Both the position numbers and the translations under genes were made by a program. A stretch of DNA of 64,000 nucleotides from Parasedimentitalea maritima (GTDB taxonomy: Bacteria; Pseudomonadota; Alphaproteobacteria; Rhodobacterales; Rhodobacteraceae): contig NZ_VAUA01000001.1 in NCBI RefSeq assembly GCF_005771405.1, forward strand, positions 372,001 through 436,000, written 5' to 3'. The notes under the pieces are model-generated. The model saw only the letters and a program-made list of their open reading frames with translations. It ran no database searches and was not told the origin of the DNA. This document shows, one piece after another, positions 25,215-33,089 of this stretch. The first letter of the stretch is position 1. The number at the start of each line of letters is the position of its first letter.

Positions 25215-26054
25215 TCAGTGGGCCATAAAGACTGGAACCTTGGCCTGTTCCAGCATGTTGCGGGTGGCGCCTCCGAGAATTGCTTCGCGAAAGCGAGAGT
25301 GACCATAGGCGCCCATCACAATCATTTCTGATCCGGTGTCGGTGGCGTGGCGGTTCAGCACATCGGAGACCCGGCTTAGGGTTTTGCTTAACACATCAAT
25401 TTCGCAAGTGACCCCGTGTCGCGCCAGCATCTGGCTTAGCAATCCACCCGGATCGGAGCGTTCAGGCCCGTGTGTTGGTGGATCAATCACCACCACACGT
25501 ACCAGATCTGCACATGTCAGGAAGGGCATGGCTTTGCGAATTGCGGTCAGTGCCTCAACACTTTCATTCCAGGCTACAGTGACAGTTTTGGGCTGTGTCA
25601 CCACGTTGGTCTCGTCCGGGACCACCAAAACGGGTGCATGACCTTCAAACAGGGCTGCCTCGACGATGGGTTCGGCTTCGACATTTCGATCGCGACCATA
25701 GGGTTTGCCCAGCACGACAAGATCTGAAAACCGCGCCCGCTGCGCAACATGCCGACCTAAGTCAGCGATTTGTGCGACGCCGGATTCCGCTGACCATGTC
25801 ACGCCGGCCTTTTCCAGTACATCACTGGCATAGGCTTGTACGGCGGCGGCTTCTTCTTTGGCGCGGGCCAGGGATTCTTGCAACACCAGAGCGTTGGCTC
25901 CGGCATAGTAGTATCCGGTCTGGGTTCGGTCGACACCCAGACAAAGCGCTTCGGCGTGCCCACTGAACCGTTCGGCCAAAGCAGAGACCTGAGCCAGAGG
26001 CGCAGTGGCTGTTTTGGCCTCGGTCAAAACGGTGAGCAAAGATTTATAGGACAT
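25215..26054 (-). CDS. Universal stress protein, tandem UspA domains
   Basis: 279 residues containing two UspA folds. The first ends near residue 145 (HAPVLVVPDE). The second has the ATP-binding pattern GAYGHSRFREAILGGATRNML (G-2X-G-9X-G-S/T) and ends KVPVFMAH. ATG 26054 follows GAGGTGG, whereas the upstream GTG at 26060 would overlap that site. It is divergent from ccoN and shares its FNR box, so it is likely raised at low oxygen along with the cbb3 oxidase. Confidence 0.9.
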   Translation of the reverse strand: MSYKSLLTVLTEAKTATAPLAQVSALAERFSGHAEALCLGVDRTQTGYYYAGANALVLQESLARAKEEAAAVQAYASDVLEKAGVTWSAESGVAQIADLGRHVAQRARFSDLVVLGKPYGRDRNVEAEPIVEAALFEGHAPVLVVPDETNVVTQPKTVTVAWNESVEALTAIRKAMPFLTCADLVRVVVIDPPTHGPERSDPGGLLSQMLARHGVTCEIDVLSKTLSRVSDVLNRHATDTGSEMIVMGAYGHSRFREAILGGATRNMLEQAKVPVFMAH

Positions 26055-26143
26055 TTCCACCTCACTTGCAGAATGTGTGACCTCAAATTGGTCGCACTAA
26101 TTGCTTTCTGTGTGAGGCTTCACATAGTTAGAGGTATTATGTC

Positions 26144-26157
26144 TTGATGCAGATCAA
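26144..26157. promoter_or_regulatory. FNR box upstream of ccoN and of the universal stress gene
   Basis: TTGAT-GCAG-ATCAA, a perfect match to the FNR consensus. It is centred 99.5 bases upstream of the ccoN start codon, giving a class II start at about 26192, and 96.5 bases upstream of the divergent usp start codon. It is the strongest candidate FnrL site for induction of the cbb3 operon. Confidence 0.9.
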
Positions 26158-26249
26158 AGCACGAGGTCCTTTCATTTTGCATCAAGCGCTCAGTTAAAAC
26201 CGTCTGGCGCGGCACAAGAATCGCGCGGGACAAGGTAAAGGGACATAAG

Positions 26250-27860
26250 ATGTCTAATTATATCAAGCTGATAGTGCTTGGTTTGGTTGTGCTATTTGCA
26301 ATGCTTGCAACCAACTATGCGCGAGATATGGCTTATTTGGTTCATGCGATCATTATCATGATCGTGTCTGCCGGGCTGTTTCTCCACACTCTTCGCCAAA
26401 CTGACGAGCCGCAGGTGGTGGCTGGGGCGGTTGCCAACGAATATTTTGACAGTGTGGTGCGCGCAGGCGTAATCGCGACCGCCTTTTGGGGCGTTGTCGG
26501 GTTTTTGGCTGGTGTTTTTATTGCCTTTCAATTGGCCTTTCCCGGGCTGAATTTTGAATGGGCAGAAGGCTATGCAAACTTTGGGCGCCTGCGCCCGCTG
26601 CATACCTCTGCAGTGATCTTTGCCTTTGGTGGCAACGCGTTGATCGCCACGTCGTTCTATGTGGTGCAGCGCACCTGCGCCGCGCGCCTTTGGGGGGGCA
26701 ACACAGCATGGTTTGTCTTCTGGGGCTATCAGCTGTTCATCGTTCTGGCGGCGACCGGCTATCTGCTGGGCGGCACCCAATCTAAAGAATATGCTGAACC
26801 CGAATGGTACGTGGACATCTGGTTGACCGTAGTGTGGTTAGCCTATCTGGCTGTATTCCTGGGAACGTTGATTAAGCGCAAAGAGCCGCACATCTATGTG
26901 GCCAACTGGTTCTACCTTGCCTTTATCATCACTGTTGCCATGCTACACGTGGTCAACAACCTGTCGATCCCGGTTTCGATTTGGGGTTCCAAGTCGGTAC
27001 AGGTCTTCTCGGGTGTGCAGGATGCCATGGTGCAGTGGTGGTATGGCCACAACGCTGTTGGCTTCTTCCTGACCGCCGGTTTCTTGGGCATGATGTACTA
27101 CTTCATTCCGAAACAGGCCGAACGTCCGGTTTTCTCGTACAAACTGTCGATCATCCACTTCTGGGCGCTGATCTTCCTGTATATCTGGGCTGGTCCACAC
27201 CACCTGCACTACACGGCGCTGCCTGACTGGGCGACAACGCTGGGCATGGTGTTCTCGATTGTGCTGTGGATGCCGTCCTGGGGTGGTATGATCAACGGTC
27301 TGATGACCCTGTCTGGTGCATGGGACAAGCTGCGCACCGACCCGGTGATCCGGATGATGGTGATCTCGCTTGGCTTCTACGGTATGTCGACCTTTGAAGG
27401 TCCGATGATGTCGATCCGCGCTGTGAACGCGCTGAGCCACTACACTGACTGGACCATTGGCCACGTGCATTCGGGTGCGCTGGGTTGGAACGGTATGATC
27501 ACCTTTGGCGCGCTGTACTATCTGGTTCCGGTTCTGTGGAAGCGTGAGCGTCTGTATAGCCTTAGCTTGGTGTCCTGGCACTTCTGGCTCGCCACGATCG
27601 GTATCGTTCTGTACGCCGCGTCGATGTGGGTCACCGGTATCATGGAAGGCCTGATGTGGCGTGAAGTAGATGCCAACGGCTTCCTGGTGAACTCGTTCGC
27701 TGACACCGTTGCTGCCAAAACTCCTATGAACATCGTGCGTGGATTGGGCGGGCTTCTGTTCCTCTCTGGTGCTGTGGTCATGTGTTACAACCTGTGGATG
27801 ACCGTTCGTCGGGCGCCGGCCAAAGAGGCCAGCCTGACCGTCGCGGTTCCAGCTGAATAA
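26250..27860 (+). CDS. ccoN: Cytochrome c oxidase, cbb3-type, subunit I
   Basis: 536 residues with about 12-14 membrane helices. It is the catalytic subunit holding haem b and the high-spin haem b3/CuB centre that reduces oxygen at low concentration. The conserved histidine regions are visible: [49 protein letters not shown] and [19 protein letters not shown]. The usual cbb3 length is about 530. A hydrophobic N-terminal extension of two helices precedes the core. It is the first gene of ccoNOQP and lies downstream of a perfect FNR box. Confidence 0.98.
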   Translation: MSNYIKLIVLGLVVLFAMLATNYARDMAYLVHAIIIMIVSAGLFLHTLRQTDEPQVVAGAVANEYFDSVVRAGVIATAFWGVVGFLAGVFIAFQLAFPGLNFEWAEGYANFGRLRPLHTSAVIFAFGGNALIATSFYVVQRTCAARLWGGNTAWFVFWGYQLFIVLAATGYLLGGTQSKEYAEPEWYVDIWLTVVWLAYLAVFLGTLIKRKEPHIYVANWFYLAFIITVAMLHVVNNLSIPVSIWGSKSVQVFSGVQDAMVQWWYGHNAVGFFLTAGFLGMMYYFIPKQAERPVFSYKLSIIHFWALIFLYIWAGPHHLHYTALPDWATTLGMVFSIVLWMPSWGGMINGLMTLSGAWDKLRTDPVIRMMVISLGFYGMSTFEGPMMSIRAVNALSHYTDWTIGHVHSGALGWNGMITFGALYYLVPVLWKRERLYSLSLVSWHFWLATIGIVLYAASMWVTGIMEGLMWREVDANGFLVNSFADTVAAKTPMNIVRGLGGLLFLSGAVVMCYNLWMTVRRAPAKEASLTVAVPAE

Positions 27861-27874
27861 GGAGGACTGAAACA

Positions 27875-28603
27875 ATGTCATTTCTCGACAAACACAAGGT
27901 CCTCGAGACCAACGCGACCCTGCTGCTGGTTTGCAGCTTGCTGGTCGTGTCCATCGGCGGTCTGGTGCAGATTGCACCACTGTTCTGGCTGGAAAACACC
28001 ATCGAAGATGTAGAGGGCATGCGCCCCTACACTCCGCTGGAGCTGACAGGGCGGGATATCTATGTCCGTGAAGGGTGTTACACCTGCCACAGCCAGATGA
28101 TCCGCCCAATGCGCGACGAAGTGGAACGCTATGGTCACTACTCACTGGCCGCAGAGTCCAAGTATGACCACCCGCATCAGTGGGGTTCAAAACGGACCGG
28201 ACCGGACTTGGCTCGGGTTGGGGGACGTTACTCGGATGAGTGGCAGGCAGATCACCTGCGTGACCCGCAGTCTGTGGTGCCGGAGTCTGTGATGCCAAAA
28301 TACGGCTTCTTGGAGCGCACAGTGATTGATGGCAAATACGTCGCTGATCTTATCGCTACCAACGCAATGGTGGGTGTTCCTTACACAGATGAGATGATCG
28401 CCAGTGCGCAGGCTGACTTTAGGGCTCAGGCTGATCCGGACAGTGACTATGATGGCTTGATTGAACGCTATGGCGACAAAGTGAGTGTGCGCAACTTTGA
28501 CGGTCAGCCGCAATTGACCGAAATGGACGCGCTGGTGGCGTATTTGCAGATGCTGGGGACATTGGTTGATTTCTCGACCTTCACCCCCGTTGCAAGCCGC
28601 TAG
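27875..28603 (+). CDS. ccoO: Cytochrome c oxidase, cbb3-type, subunit II
   Basis: 242 residues. A single N-terminal membrane anchor ([20 protein letters not shown]) is followed by a periplasmic monohaem cytochrome c domain with [13 protein letters not shown] distal region contains the probable axial methionine ([11 protein letters not shown]). It transfers electrons to CcoN. A GGAGG ribosome-binding site lies just before the ATG, and it begins 14 bases after ccoN. Confidence 0.97.
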   Translation: MSFLDKHKVLETNATLLLVCSLLVVSIGGLVQIAPLFWLENTIEDVEGMRPYTPLELTGRDIYVREGCYTCHSQMIRPMRDEVERYGHYSLAAESKYDHPHQWGSKRTGPDLARVGGRYSDEWQADHLRDPQSVVPESVMPKYGFLERTVIDGKYVADLIATNAMVGVPYTDEMIASAQADFRAQADPDSDYDGLIERYGDKVSVRNFDGQPQLTEMDALVAYLQMLGTLVDFSTFTPVASR

Positions 28604-28614
28604 GGGAGGAGAAA

Positions 28615-28827
28615 ATGGAAATCTATACTCTCCTTCGGGAATTCGCTGATAGCTGGATGTTACTGTTCCTGTTTGTTGTCTTTGTGACTGTTATCCTCTG
28701 GGCGTTTCGCCCTGGCAGTACCAAGGTCTATCAGGACGTCGCCAATATCCCGTTTCGCCACGTTGACGCACCTGCGCCCCAGTCCGGCGTAGACACACCC
28801 GCCGCATCCAAGGAGGCGAGGACATGA
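28615..28827 (+). CDS. ccoQ: Cbb3-type cytochrome oxidase subunit CcoQ
   Basis: 70 residues. One membrane helix ([19 protein letters not shown]) is followed by [17 protein letters not shown], the conserved CcoQ tail. It stabilises the oxidase and, in Rhodobacter, takes part in oxygen-dependent signalling from the oxidase. Its last codons overlap the start of ccoP by four bases. Confidence 0.93.
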   Translation: MEIYTLLREFADSWMLLFLFVVFVTVILWAFRPGSTKVYQDVANIPFRHVDAPAPQSGVDTPAASKEART

Positions 28828-29693
28828 CAAAAAAATCTAAAAAGTTCGAGGGCGATCCGAATACCACCGGTCACGTGTGGGATGGGATCGAAGAGTTCGA
28901 TAACCCAATGCCACGCTGGTGGTTGTGGTGCCTCTATCTGACCATCATCTGGGGTATCGGCTATACGATTGCCTATCCGGCCTGGCCAATGATCAACCAA
29001 GCCACTTCTGGAGTGCTGGGCTGGTCGACGCGTGCCAATGTGGCGGCTGAGATTGCAGCGGTTGAAGAATCCAATGCGGCGATCAACGCCAAGCTGGCTT
29101 CGGTTGAGTTGACTGCGATCACCAGTGATGCCGAGCTGAATGCCTATGCTTCATCAGCTGGTAACGCAGTGTTTATGACCTGGTGTGCCCAGTGTCATGG
29201 CTCGGGTGCGGCTGGCGCCAAGGGGTACCCGAACCTCTTGGATGATAGCTGGCTGTGGGGGGGCGATATGGAAGCGATCCATACAACTGTCACCCATGGT
29301 ATCCGTAGCGATGATAATGACGATACCCGCTATTCAGCAATGCCCGCCTTTGGCCGGGATGAGCTGCTGGAGAAGGAAGAGATCGATCAGGTTGTGAACT
29401 TTGTCATGTCTTTGTCCGGTGATCCGGTGGATGCATCCAAAGTGGCCGATGGCGCGGTTGTTTTTGAAGACAACTGTTCGTCCTGCCATGCTGAAGACGG
29501 CACTGGTGATCGGGATCAGGGGGCGCCAAATCTGGCGGATGCACTGTGGTTGTATGGCGGTGATCACGAAACACTGACAGAGACCGTGAGCAACGCACGT
29601 TATGGTGTGATGCCAGCCTGGAACACACGCCTGACCGAATGGCAGATTCGCGCTGTTACAGCTTATGTCCACCAGTTGGGTGGTGGCGAGTAG
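28824..29693 (+). CDS. ccoP: Cytochrome c oxidase, cbb3-type, subunit III
   Basis: 289 residues, a dihaem membrane-bound cytochrome c. One anchor ([19 protein letters not shown]) follows the conserved [20 protein letters not shown] start. The two haem sites are CAQCH ([13 protein letters not shown]) and CSSCH ([13 protein letters not shown]), each with a downstream axial Met in YSAMPAFG and YGVMPAWN. It accepts electrons from the bc1 complex or soluble cytochrome c. It is the last gene of ccoNOQP; a strong terminator follows about 75 bases downstream. Confidence 0.97.
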   Translation: MTKKSKKFEGDPNTTGHVWDGIEEFDNPMPRWWLWCLYLTIIWGIGYTIAYPAWPMINQATSGVLGWSTRANVAAEIAAVEESNAAINAKLASVELTAITSDAELNAYASSAGNAVFMTWCAQCHGSGAAGAKGYPNLLDDSWLWGGDMEAIHTTVTHGIRSDDNDDTRYSAMPAFGRDELLEKEEIDQVVNFVMSLSGDPVDASKVADGAVVFEDNCSSCHAEDGTGDRDQGAPNLADALWLYGGDHETLTETVSNARYGVMPAWNTRLTEWQIRAVTAYVHQLGGGE

Positions 29694-29745
29694 GGTGAGA
29701 TATCCAGATCTGGCTTGATTGCTTCGGTCAATAAAACAAAGGGCT

Positions 29746-29759
29746 TTGATGTAGATCAT
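29746..29759. promoter_or_regulatory. FNR-like box downstream of ccoP
   Basis: TTGAT-GTAG-ATCAT, nine of ten consensus positions, in the gap after ccoP and eight bases before a terminator hairpin. The next plus-strand gene is the LysR regulator at 29943; a class II start from this box would fall at about 29794, just past the hairpin. Its role is unclear. Confidence 0.55.
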
Positions 29760-29767
29760 AGCCAGGG

Positions 29768-29795
29768 AAAACGCAGCGCCCCGGCGCTGCGTTTT
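29768..29795 (+). terminator. Rho-independent terminator of the ccoNOQP operon
   Basis: A perfect 13-bp stem, AAAACGCAGCGCC / GGCGCTGCGTTTT, with a two-base loop (effectively four once the closing pairs open) and ending in TTTT. It works in either direction by symmetry. Confidence 0.88.
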
Positions 29796-29942
29796 GCGTT
29801 TGGATCGGCGGAGGATCGCCGTTTACCCCTCACCAAATGTGTCGATTCGAAATCTACATAAATTGTCAAACAATTTTATTAGTTCCGATTGAAATCGTTG
29901 CCTCCCGGACACAAATGCATCCTGCAAGCACAGGAGTTGTGA

Positions 29943-30845
29943 ATGGACAGACTGACCGAAATGGAAGCTTTTGCTGAGGTAGTGGACCAGGGTGGGTTCA
30001 CGGATGCGGCCCATAAAATGGGCCTCTCCAAATCTGCAATTTCCAAACACGTTTCCAGTCTGGAAAACAGATTGGGTGCACGGTTGTTGAACCGGACCAC
30101 TCGCAGGGTCGGGCCAACCGACATTGGTATGGCCTATTATGATCGCGCCCGCCGCGTGCTGAACGACGCGGGTGAGGCAGATGCGCTGGTTTCGGCCATG
30201 CAAAGCGAACCAGCTGGGTTGTTGCGGGTCACCTGTGCGACGGATTTTGGCGTGAAGCATCTTTCGGAACTGCTTCCGGATTTCCTAAATTTATATCCGC
30301 AAGTGACACTGGATGTGGTTCTGTGCCAACGCCGGGTGGAGCTGGTGTCCGAAGGGTTTGATCTGGCAATTCGGGTTGGGCCGCTTGAAGATAGCAGTCT
30401 GCGGGCGCGAAAACTGACCGAAACCCGGATGCGCCTGCTGGCGAGCCCTGAGTATCTGGCACAGCAAGGTGGCCCGAAAACCATCAATCAACTGACGGAC
30501 TTCAACCTTATTCATGCCTCTAATATCTCCAGTCGGTGTGTGTGGAAACTGGAAGCATCAAATGGCGAGTTGCGGCAGGTGCGTGCCAAAGGCGGATTGT
30601 GCATAAATGATGGGCAGTGCCAGTTGGATGCTGCCATTGCCGGACTTGGGATTGCTTACCTGCCTGACTACTTGTCGCAAGATGCGCTGATGAGTGGAGA
30701 GGTTGTGGATGCGATGCCGTCGCTGCCGCGACAGGTGCAAGACATCTATCTGGTGCAGCCTTATCACCGTATTGTGCAGCCCAAGGTGCGTGCCTTTGTG
30801 GAGTACCTGATTCAAGAGGTCCCTAAGCATGCGAACGCTTGCTAG
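29943..30845 (+). CDS. LysR family transcriptional regulator
   Basis: 300 residues. The helix-turn-helix is EMEAFAEVVDQGGFTDAAHKMGLSKSAISKHVSSLE, of the subgroup near DsdC/AaeR-type small-ligand regulators. The effector domain begins around residue 90 (GLLRVTCATDFGVKHLS). AGGAG lies close to the ATG. It follows the cco terminator and an FNR-like box and is convergent with the DUF2270 gene; no divergent target is present, so its regulon is unknown. Confidence 0.9.
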   Translation: MDRLTEMEAFAEVVDQGGFTDAAHKMGLSKSAISKHVSSLENRLGARLLNRTTRRVGPTDIGMAYYDRARRVLNDAGEADALVSAMQSEPAGLLRVTCATDFGVKHLSELLPDFLNLYPQVTLDVVLCQRRVELVSEGFDLAIRVGPLEDSSLRARKLTETRMRLLASPEYLAQQGGPKTINQLTDFNLIHASNISSRCVWKLEASNGELRQVRAKGGLCINDGQCQLDAAIAGLGIAYLPDYLSQDALMSGEVVDAMPSLPRQVQDIYLVQPYHRIVQPKVRAFVEYLIQEVPKHANAC

Positions 30846-30856
30846 GGCGCTACTGT

Positions 30857-31531
30857 CTATCCCATGTAGGAGTTTGAGTGGCGGACTTCAGCGCGGGCCG
30901 CGTCGCTCCATCCACTCCATAGGGCGATGCTGCTCCAGGTCACCACGTAGATCACACCAACGCCAATCACCAGTTCACCCGGCAGTGGGCCAACATCGGC
31001 TCGCTCTACGCCTTGCAGGAGTGAGGTGATAGGGGTCGGGTGCACCACCAGCTTCCCCGCATAGGCGAGCGACTGGATGAGCAGAATCCACAAATAATTG
31101 TGCCGAATGCGTCGCCCTACCGAAGTCATATAGCTGACGTGGTATTCTGGCCGCAGGTAGTCCTCGGCCAATACCTTCTGCCAGTTTTCTTCCATGTGCA
31201 AATCGCCGTCATACAGCAGCGGAGCGTAAAAGTGACGCTCCAACCAGCGTGCGCGGGCGCGGAAAACGTTGAAATAGCGATAGCGCCGGGCTTCGAGCAG
31301 CAGGAAGAAAATAATCAGAATACCGACCAAGATCAGAGGGAGAGGTGATGCATTGGGGGAGGAAAAGGTGATCGACAGCGCCACGCCCAGTGTTACGACT
31401 GCCCAATTGGTGGTGGTGTCGAGCCGGGTGCGCCAAATGGTGCTGCGGTAGACTTCGCCCCGATAGAGGTGCGCCACAGCGCCAATTTCGGCCTGGTTCA
31501 GGGTTTTGCGCTCAATGTGTTGCTCCTCCAC
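30857..31531 (-). CDS. DUF2270 domain-containing membrane protein
   Basis: 224 residues. It has the family pattern: EIGAVAHLYRGEVYRSTIWRTRLD, two closely spaced membrane helices (TNWAVVTLGVALSITF and PLPLILVGILIIFFLLLEARRYRYF), a cytoplasmic stretch with FRARARWLERHFYAPLL, then further helices (HNYLWILLIQSLAYAGKL and LVIGVGVIYVVTWSSIALW). No biochemical role is known to me. A fully palindromic FNR box lies about 70 bases upstream, which places it in the FnrL regulon together with the surrounding cbb3 genes. Confidence 0.87.
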   Translation of the reverse strand: MEEQHIERKTLNQAEIGAVAHLYRGEVYRSTIWRTRLDTTTNWAVVTLGVALSITFSSPNASPLPLILVGILIIFFLLLEARRYRYFNVFRARARWLERHFYAPLLYDGDLHMEENWQKVLAEDYLRPEYHVSYMTSVGRRIRHNYLWILLIQSLAYAGKLVVHPTPITSLLQGVERADVGPLPGELVIGVGVIYVVTWSSIALWSGWSDAARAEVRHSNSYMG

Positions 31532-31602
31532 TCCCCGTCCTCCAGCCCCTGTTCAGTAAAAGGGTAGTTTCTGGGGGCAAAGGGTCAAACTTTGTTCGGT
31601 GT

Positions 31603-31616
31603 TTGATCCGGATCAA
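31603..31616. promoter_or_regulatory. FNR box upstream of the DUF2270 gene
   Basis: TTGAT-CCGG-ATCAA, perfect consensus and fully palindromic including the flanks (TTTGATCCGGATCAAA at 31602-31617). It is centred 78.5 bases upstream of the DUF2270 start codon on the minus strand. Confidence 0.88.
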
Positions 31617-31793
31617 ATAAGGCTGGACAAATTGGTGATTTAATAACTGCAACGACACTCCCTGGGGCGGCCATCCCCCTTGACGGTCTGGGGGGTGTCA
31701 AAAATACCCATTTCGCTTGTTCGCAAGTGGTTTGGGCTAAGCGTCGGCTTTCCGATCTGTTCGCGCGTTTCCTGGAAGGCCGACGCTTTTTTC

Positions 31794-32015
31794 TCAAACA
31801 TCCTGCGGATCCGGTCTGGTTTCGCGTGTTGCGTGCCGTTTGGTTTCCTTTGACCGGTGTTCCGCAGAGCTAAGGTTGCGATCGGAGCGCCGCCACCAGT
31901 GCCCCTCAGGCAGCCAGGCTTCCTGCGGTTTTTCGTCTGCAAAGGGTCTGCTCTGCGTGTGAGCCTGCTCCAGGCCAGTGGCGATCCGGAATGTGTTGGC
32001 AAAAATATTCAGCAT
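31794..32015 (-). CDS. Small hypothetical protein (73 aa)
   Basis: A 73-residue, Arg/His/Lys-rich protein beginning MLNIFANTFRIATGLEQAHT and containing EAWLPEGHWWRRSDRN. I do not recognise a family. An AGAGGA ribosome-binding site eight bases before the ATG and its divergent position relative to a LysR gene, with an inverted repeat between them, support it as real. Against it, an overlapping minus-strand frame (31640-32002) is also open, and the composition is unusual. Confidence 0.45.
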   Translation of the reverse strand: MLNIFANTFRIATGLEQAHTQSRPFADEKPQEAWLPEGHWWRRSDRNLSSAEHRSKETKRHATRETRPDPQDV

Positions 32016-32040
32016 CGTGATGTCCTCTGTTTGGGTGATC

Positions 32041-32107
32041 CTGTCCTTACTGTTGATATTTTGAACGGAAAATGCGACTCAATATGAATGGCATAATGTA
32101 AGGACAG
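32041..32107. promoter_or_regulatory. Inverted repeat in the LysR divergent promoter region
   Basis: CTGTCCTTAC at 32041-32050 and its exact reverse complement GTAAGGACAG at 32098-32107 are 47 bases apart. The second arm also forms a local dyad TGTAAG-GACAG-CTTACA (32097-32113) that ends two bases before the LysR start codon. They are candidate binding sites for the adjacent regulator. Confidence 0.5.
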
Positions 32108-32114
32108 CTTACAG

Positions 32115-32993
32115 ATGAACTGGCGTGACCTTCCCCCAATGGCATCGCTGCGGGCTTTTGCAGTCTTTTCAGAGGCCGGAAATGTTAAACTTGCCGGTGC
32201 TGCGCTTAATGTAAGCCATGCTGCCATCAGTCAGCACCTTAGAGCACTGGAGGCCCATCTGGGCGTTGGGTTGCTAGATCGTTCGGGGCGCGCTTTGTCC
32301 CTGACCGAAAAGGGCGAACAGCTGGCCCGTGCTCTGGATCTCGGCTTTGGTGCAATTGGTGCGGCTGTTCAGGACTTAAAGGGGGCTGACGCCAACCGGC
32401 CACTGCATATTTCTTGCACATCTTCGTTCGCGGCGTCTTGGTTGATGCCGCGCCTGCCTGGGTTTCGCGCCTTGCACCCCGAAATTAATTTGATGCTGGA
32501 TCCCTCACCAGAGCTGGTCGCACTAACACCAGGTGGGGTTGATATAGCTATTCGGTATGGGCAGGGGGGCTGGCCAGGTCATGACGTGGAAATGTTGTTG
32601 GCCTCGCCAATGGTCATCGTTGCCGCGCCTGGGTTGGTGCCGGTCAAGGAAGGCAGAACGCCTGCAGATTTAGTCAATTACCCTTGGTTGGATGAGTTGG
32701 GCACGACTGAATCTACCAACTGGCTGGAATCTTATGGGGTGAGCCCCTCAGGTTGGGTCAGCCGGGTGCAGGTGCCCGGGAATTTGTTGTTGGATGGGGT
32801 GAGGTCCGGGCAGGGGGTGGTGGTGACGGTGCGGCATTTTGTTGAGGATGATCTTAAATCTGGACGATTGGTGGAGCTGTTTTGTGAAACGGACCAACGT
32901 GGATATCATATTGTGATCCGTCCTGGAGTGTTGCGCCCCTCTGCGCGGAGCTTTGTTCAATGGTTACGGCGCCAAAAGAACATGAGCTCATAA
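32115..32993 (+). CDS. LysR family transcriptional regulator (GcvA-like)
   Basis: 292 residues. It has the GcvA-type start DLPPMASLRAFAVFSEAGNVKLAGAALNVSHAAISQHLRALE, and the effector domain has HISCTSSFAASWLMPRLPGF and the DIAIRYGQGGWPG motif. It lies between a small divergent ORF and ccoG, which starts 96 bases downstream but has its own FNR-type promoter region. Target genes are unknown. Confidence 0.88.
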   Translation: MNWRDLPPMASLRAFAVFSEAGNVKLAGAALNVSHAAISQHLRALEAHLGVGLLDRSGRALSLTEKGEQLARALDLGFGAIGAAVQDLKGADANRPLHISCTSSFAASWLMPRLPGFRALHPEINLMLDPSPELVALTPGGVDIAIRYGQGGWPGHDVEMLLASPMVIVAAPGLVPVKEGRTPADLVNYPWLDELGTTESTNWLESYGVSPSGWVSRVQVPGNLLLDGVRSGQGVVVTVRHFVEDDLKSGRLVELFCETDQRGYHIVIRPGVLRPSARSFVQWLRRQKNMSS

Positions 32994-33015
32994 ACATGTG
33001 TTTGTGATGCAGTTT

Positions 33016-33029
33016 TTGATCCACGTCAA
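33016..33029. promoter_or_regulatory. FNR box upstream of ccoG
   Basis: TTGAT-CCAC-GTCAA, nine of ten positions of the FNR consensus, centred 67.5 bases before the GTG start of ccoG. It overlaps a second, perfect palindrome at 33022-33039. Confidence 0.8.
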
Positions 33030-33039
33030 AGTTGACGTG
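33022..33039. promoter_or_regulatory. Palindrome overlapping the ccoG FNR box
   Basis: CACGTCAA-AG-TTGACGTG, an 18-base perfect dyad sharing the right half (GTCAA) of the FNR box. It could be a site for a second regulator competing with FnrL. Confidence 0.5.
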
Positions 33040-33089
33040 AACTGCTTCTGGGACAAGGCTGGCAGCATGCCAACAACCGGAGTGATTCC

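Noticed and set aside
26943-28298. 451-codon minus-strand open frame across ccoN and ccoO
   Set aside because: It is antisense to two unmistakable oxidase genes, and its His/Arg/Pro/Thr-rich translation is a typical codon-bias shadow.
31640-32002. 120-codon minus-strand frame overlapping the 73-residue candidate
   Set aside because: It has no ribosome-binding site and its product looks like an arbitrary translation (rich in Arg, Pro, Thr), whereas the overlapping frame starts behind AGAGGA.
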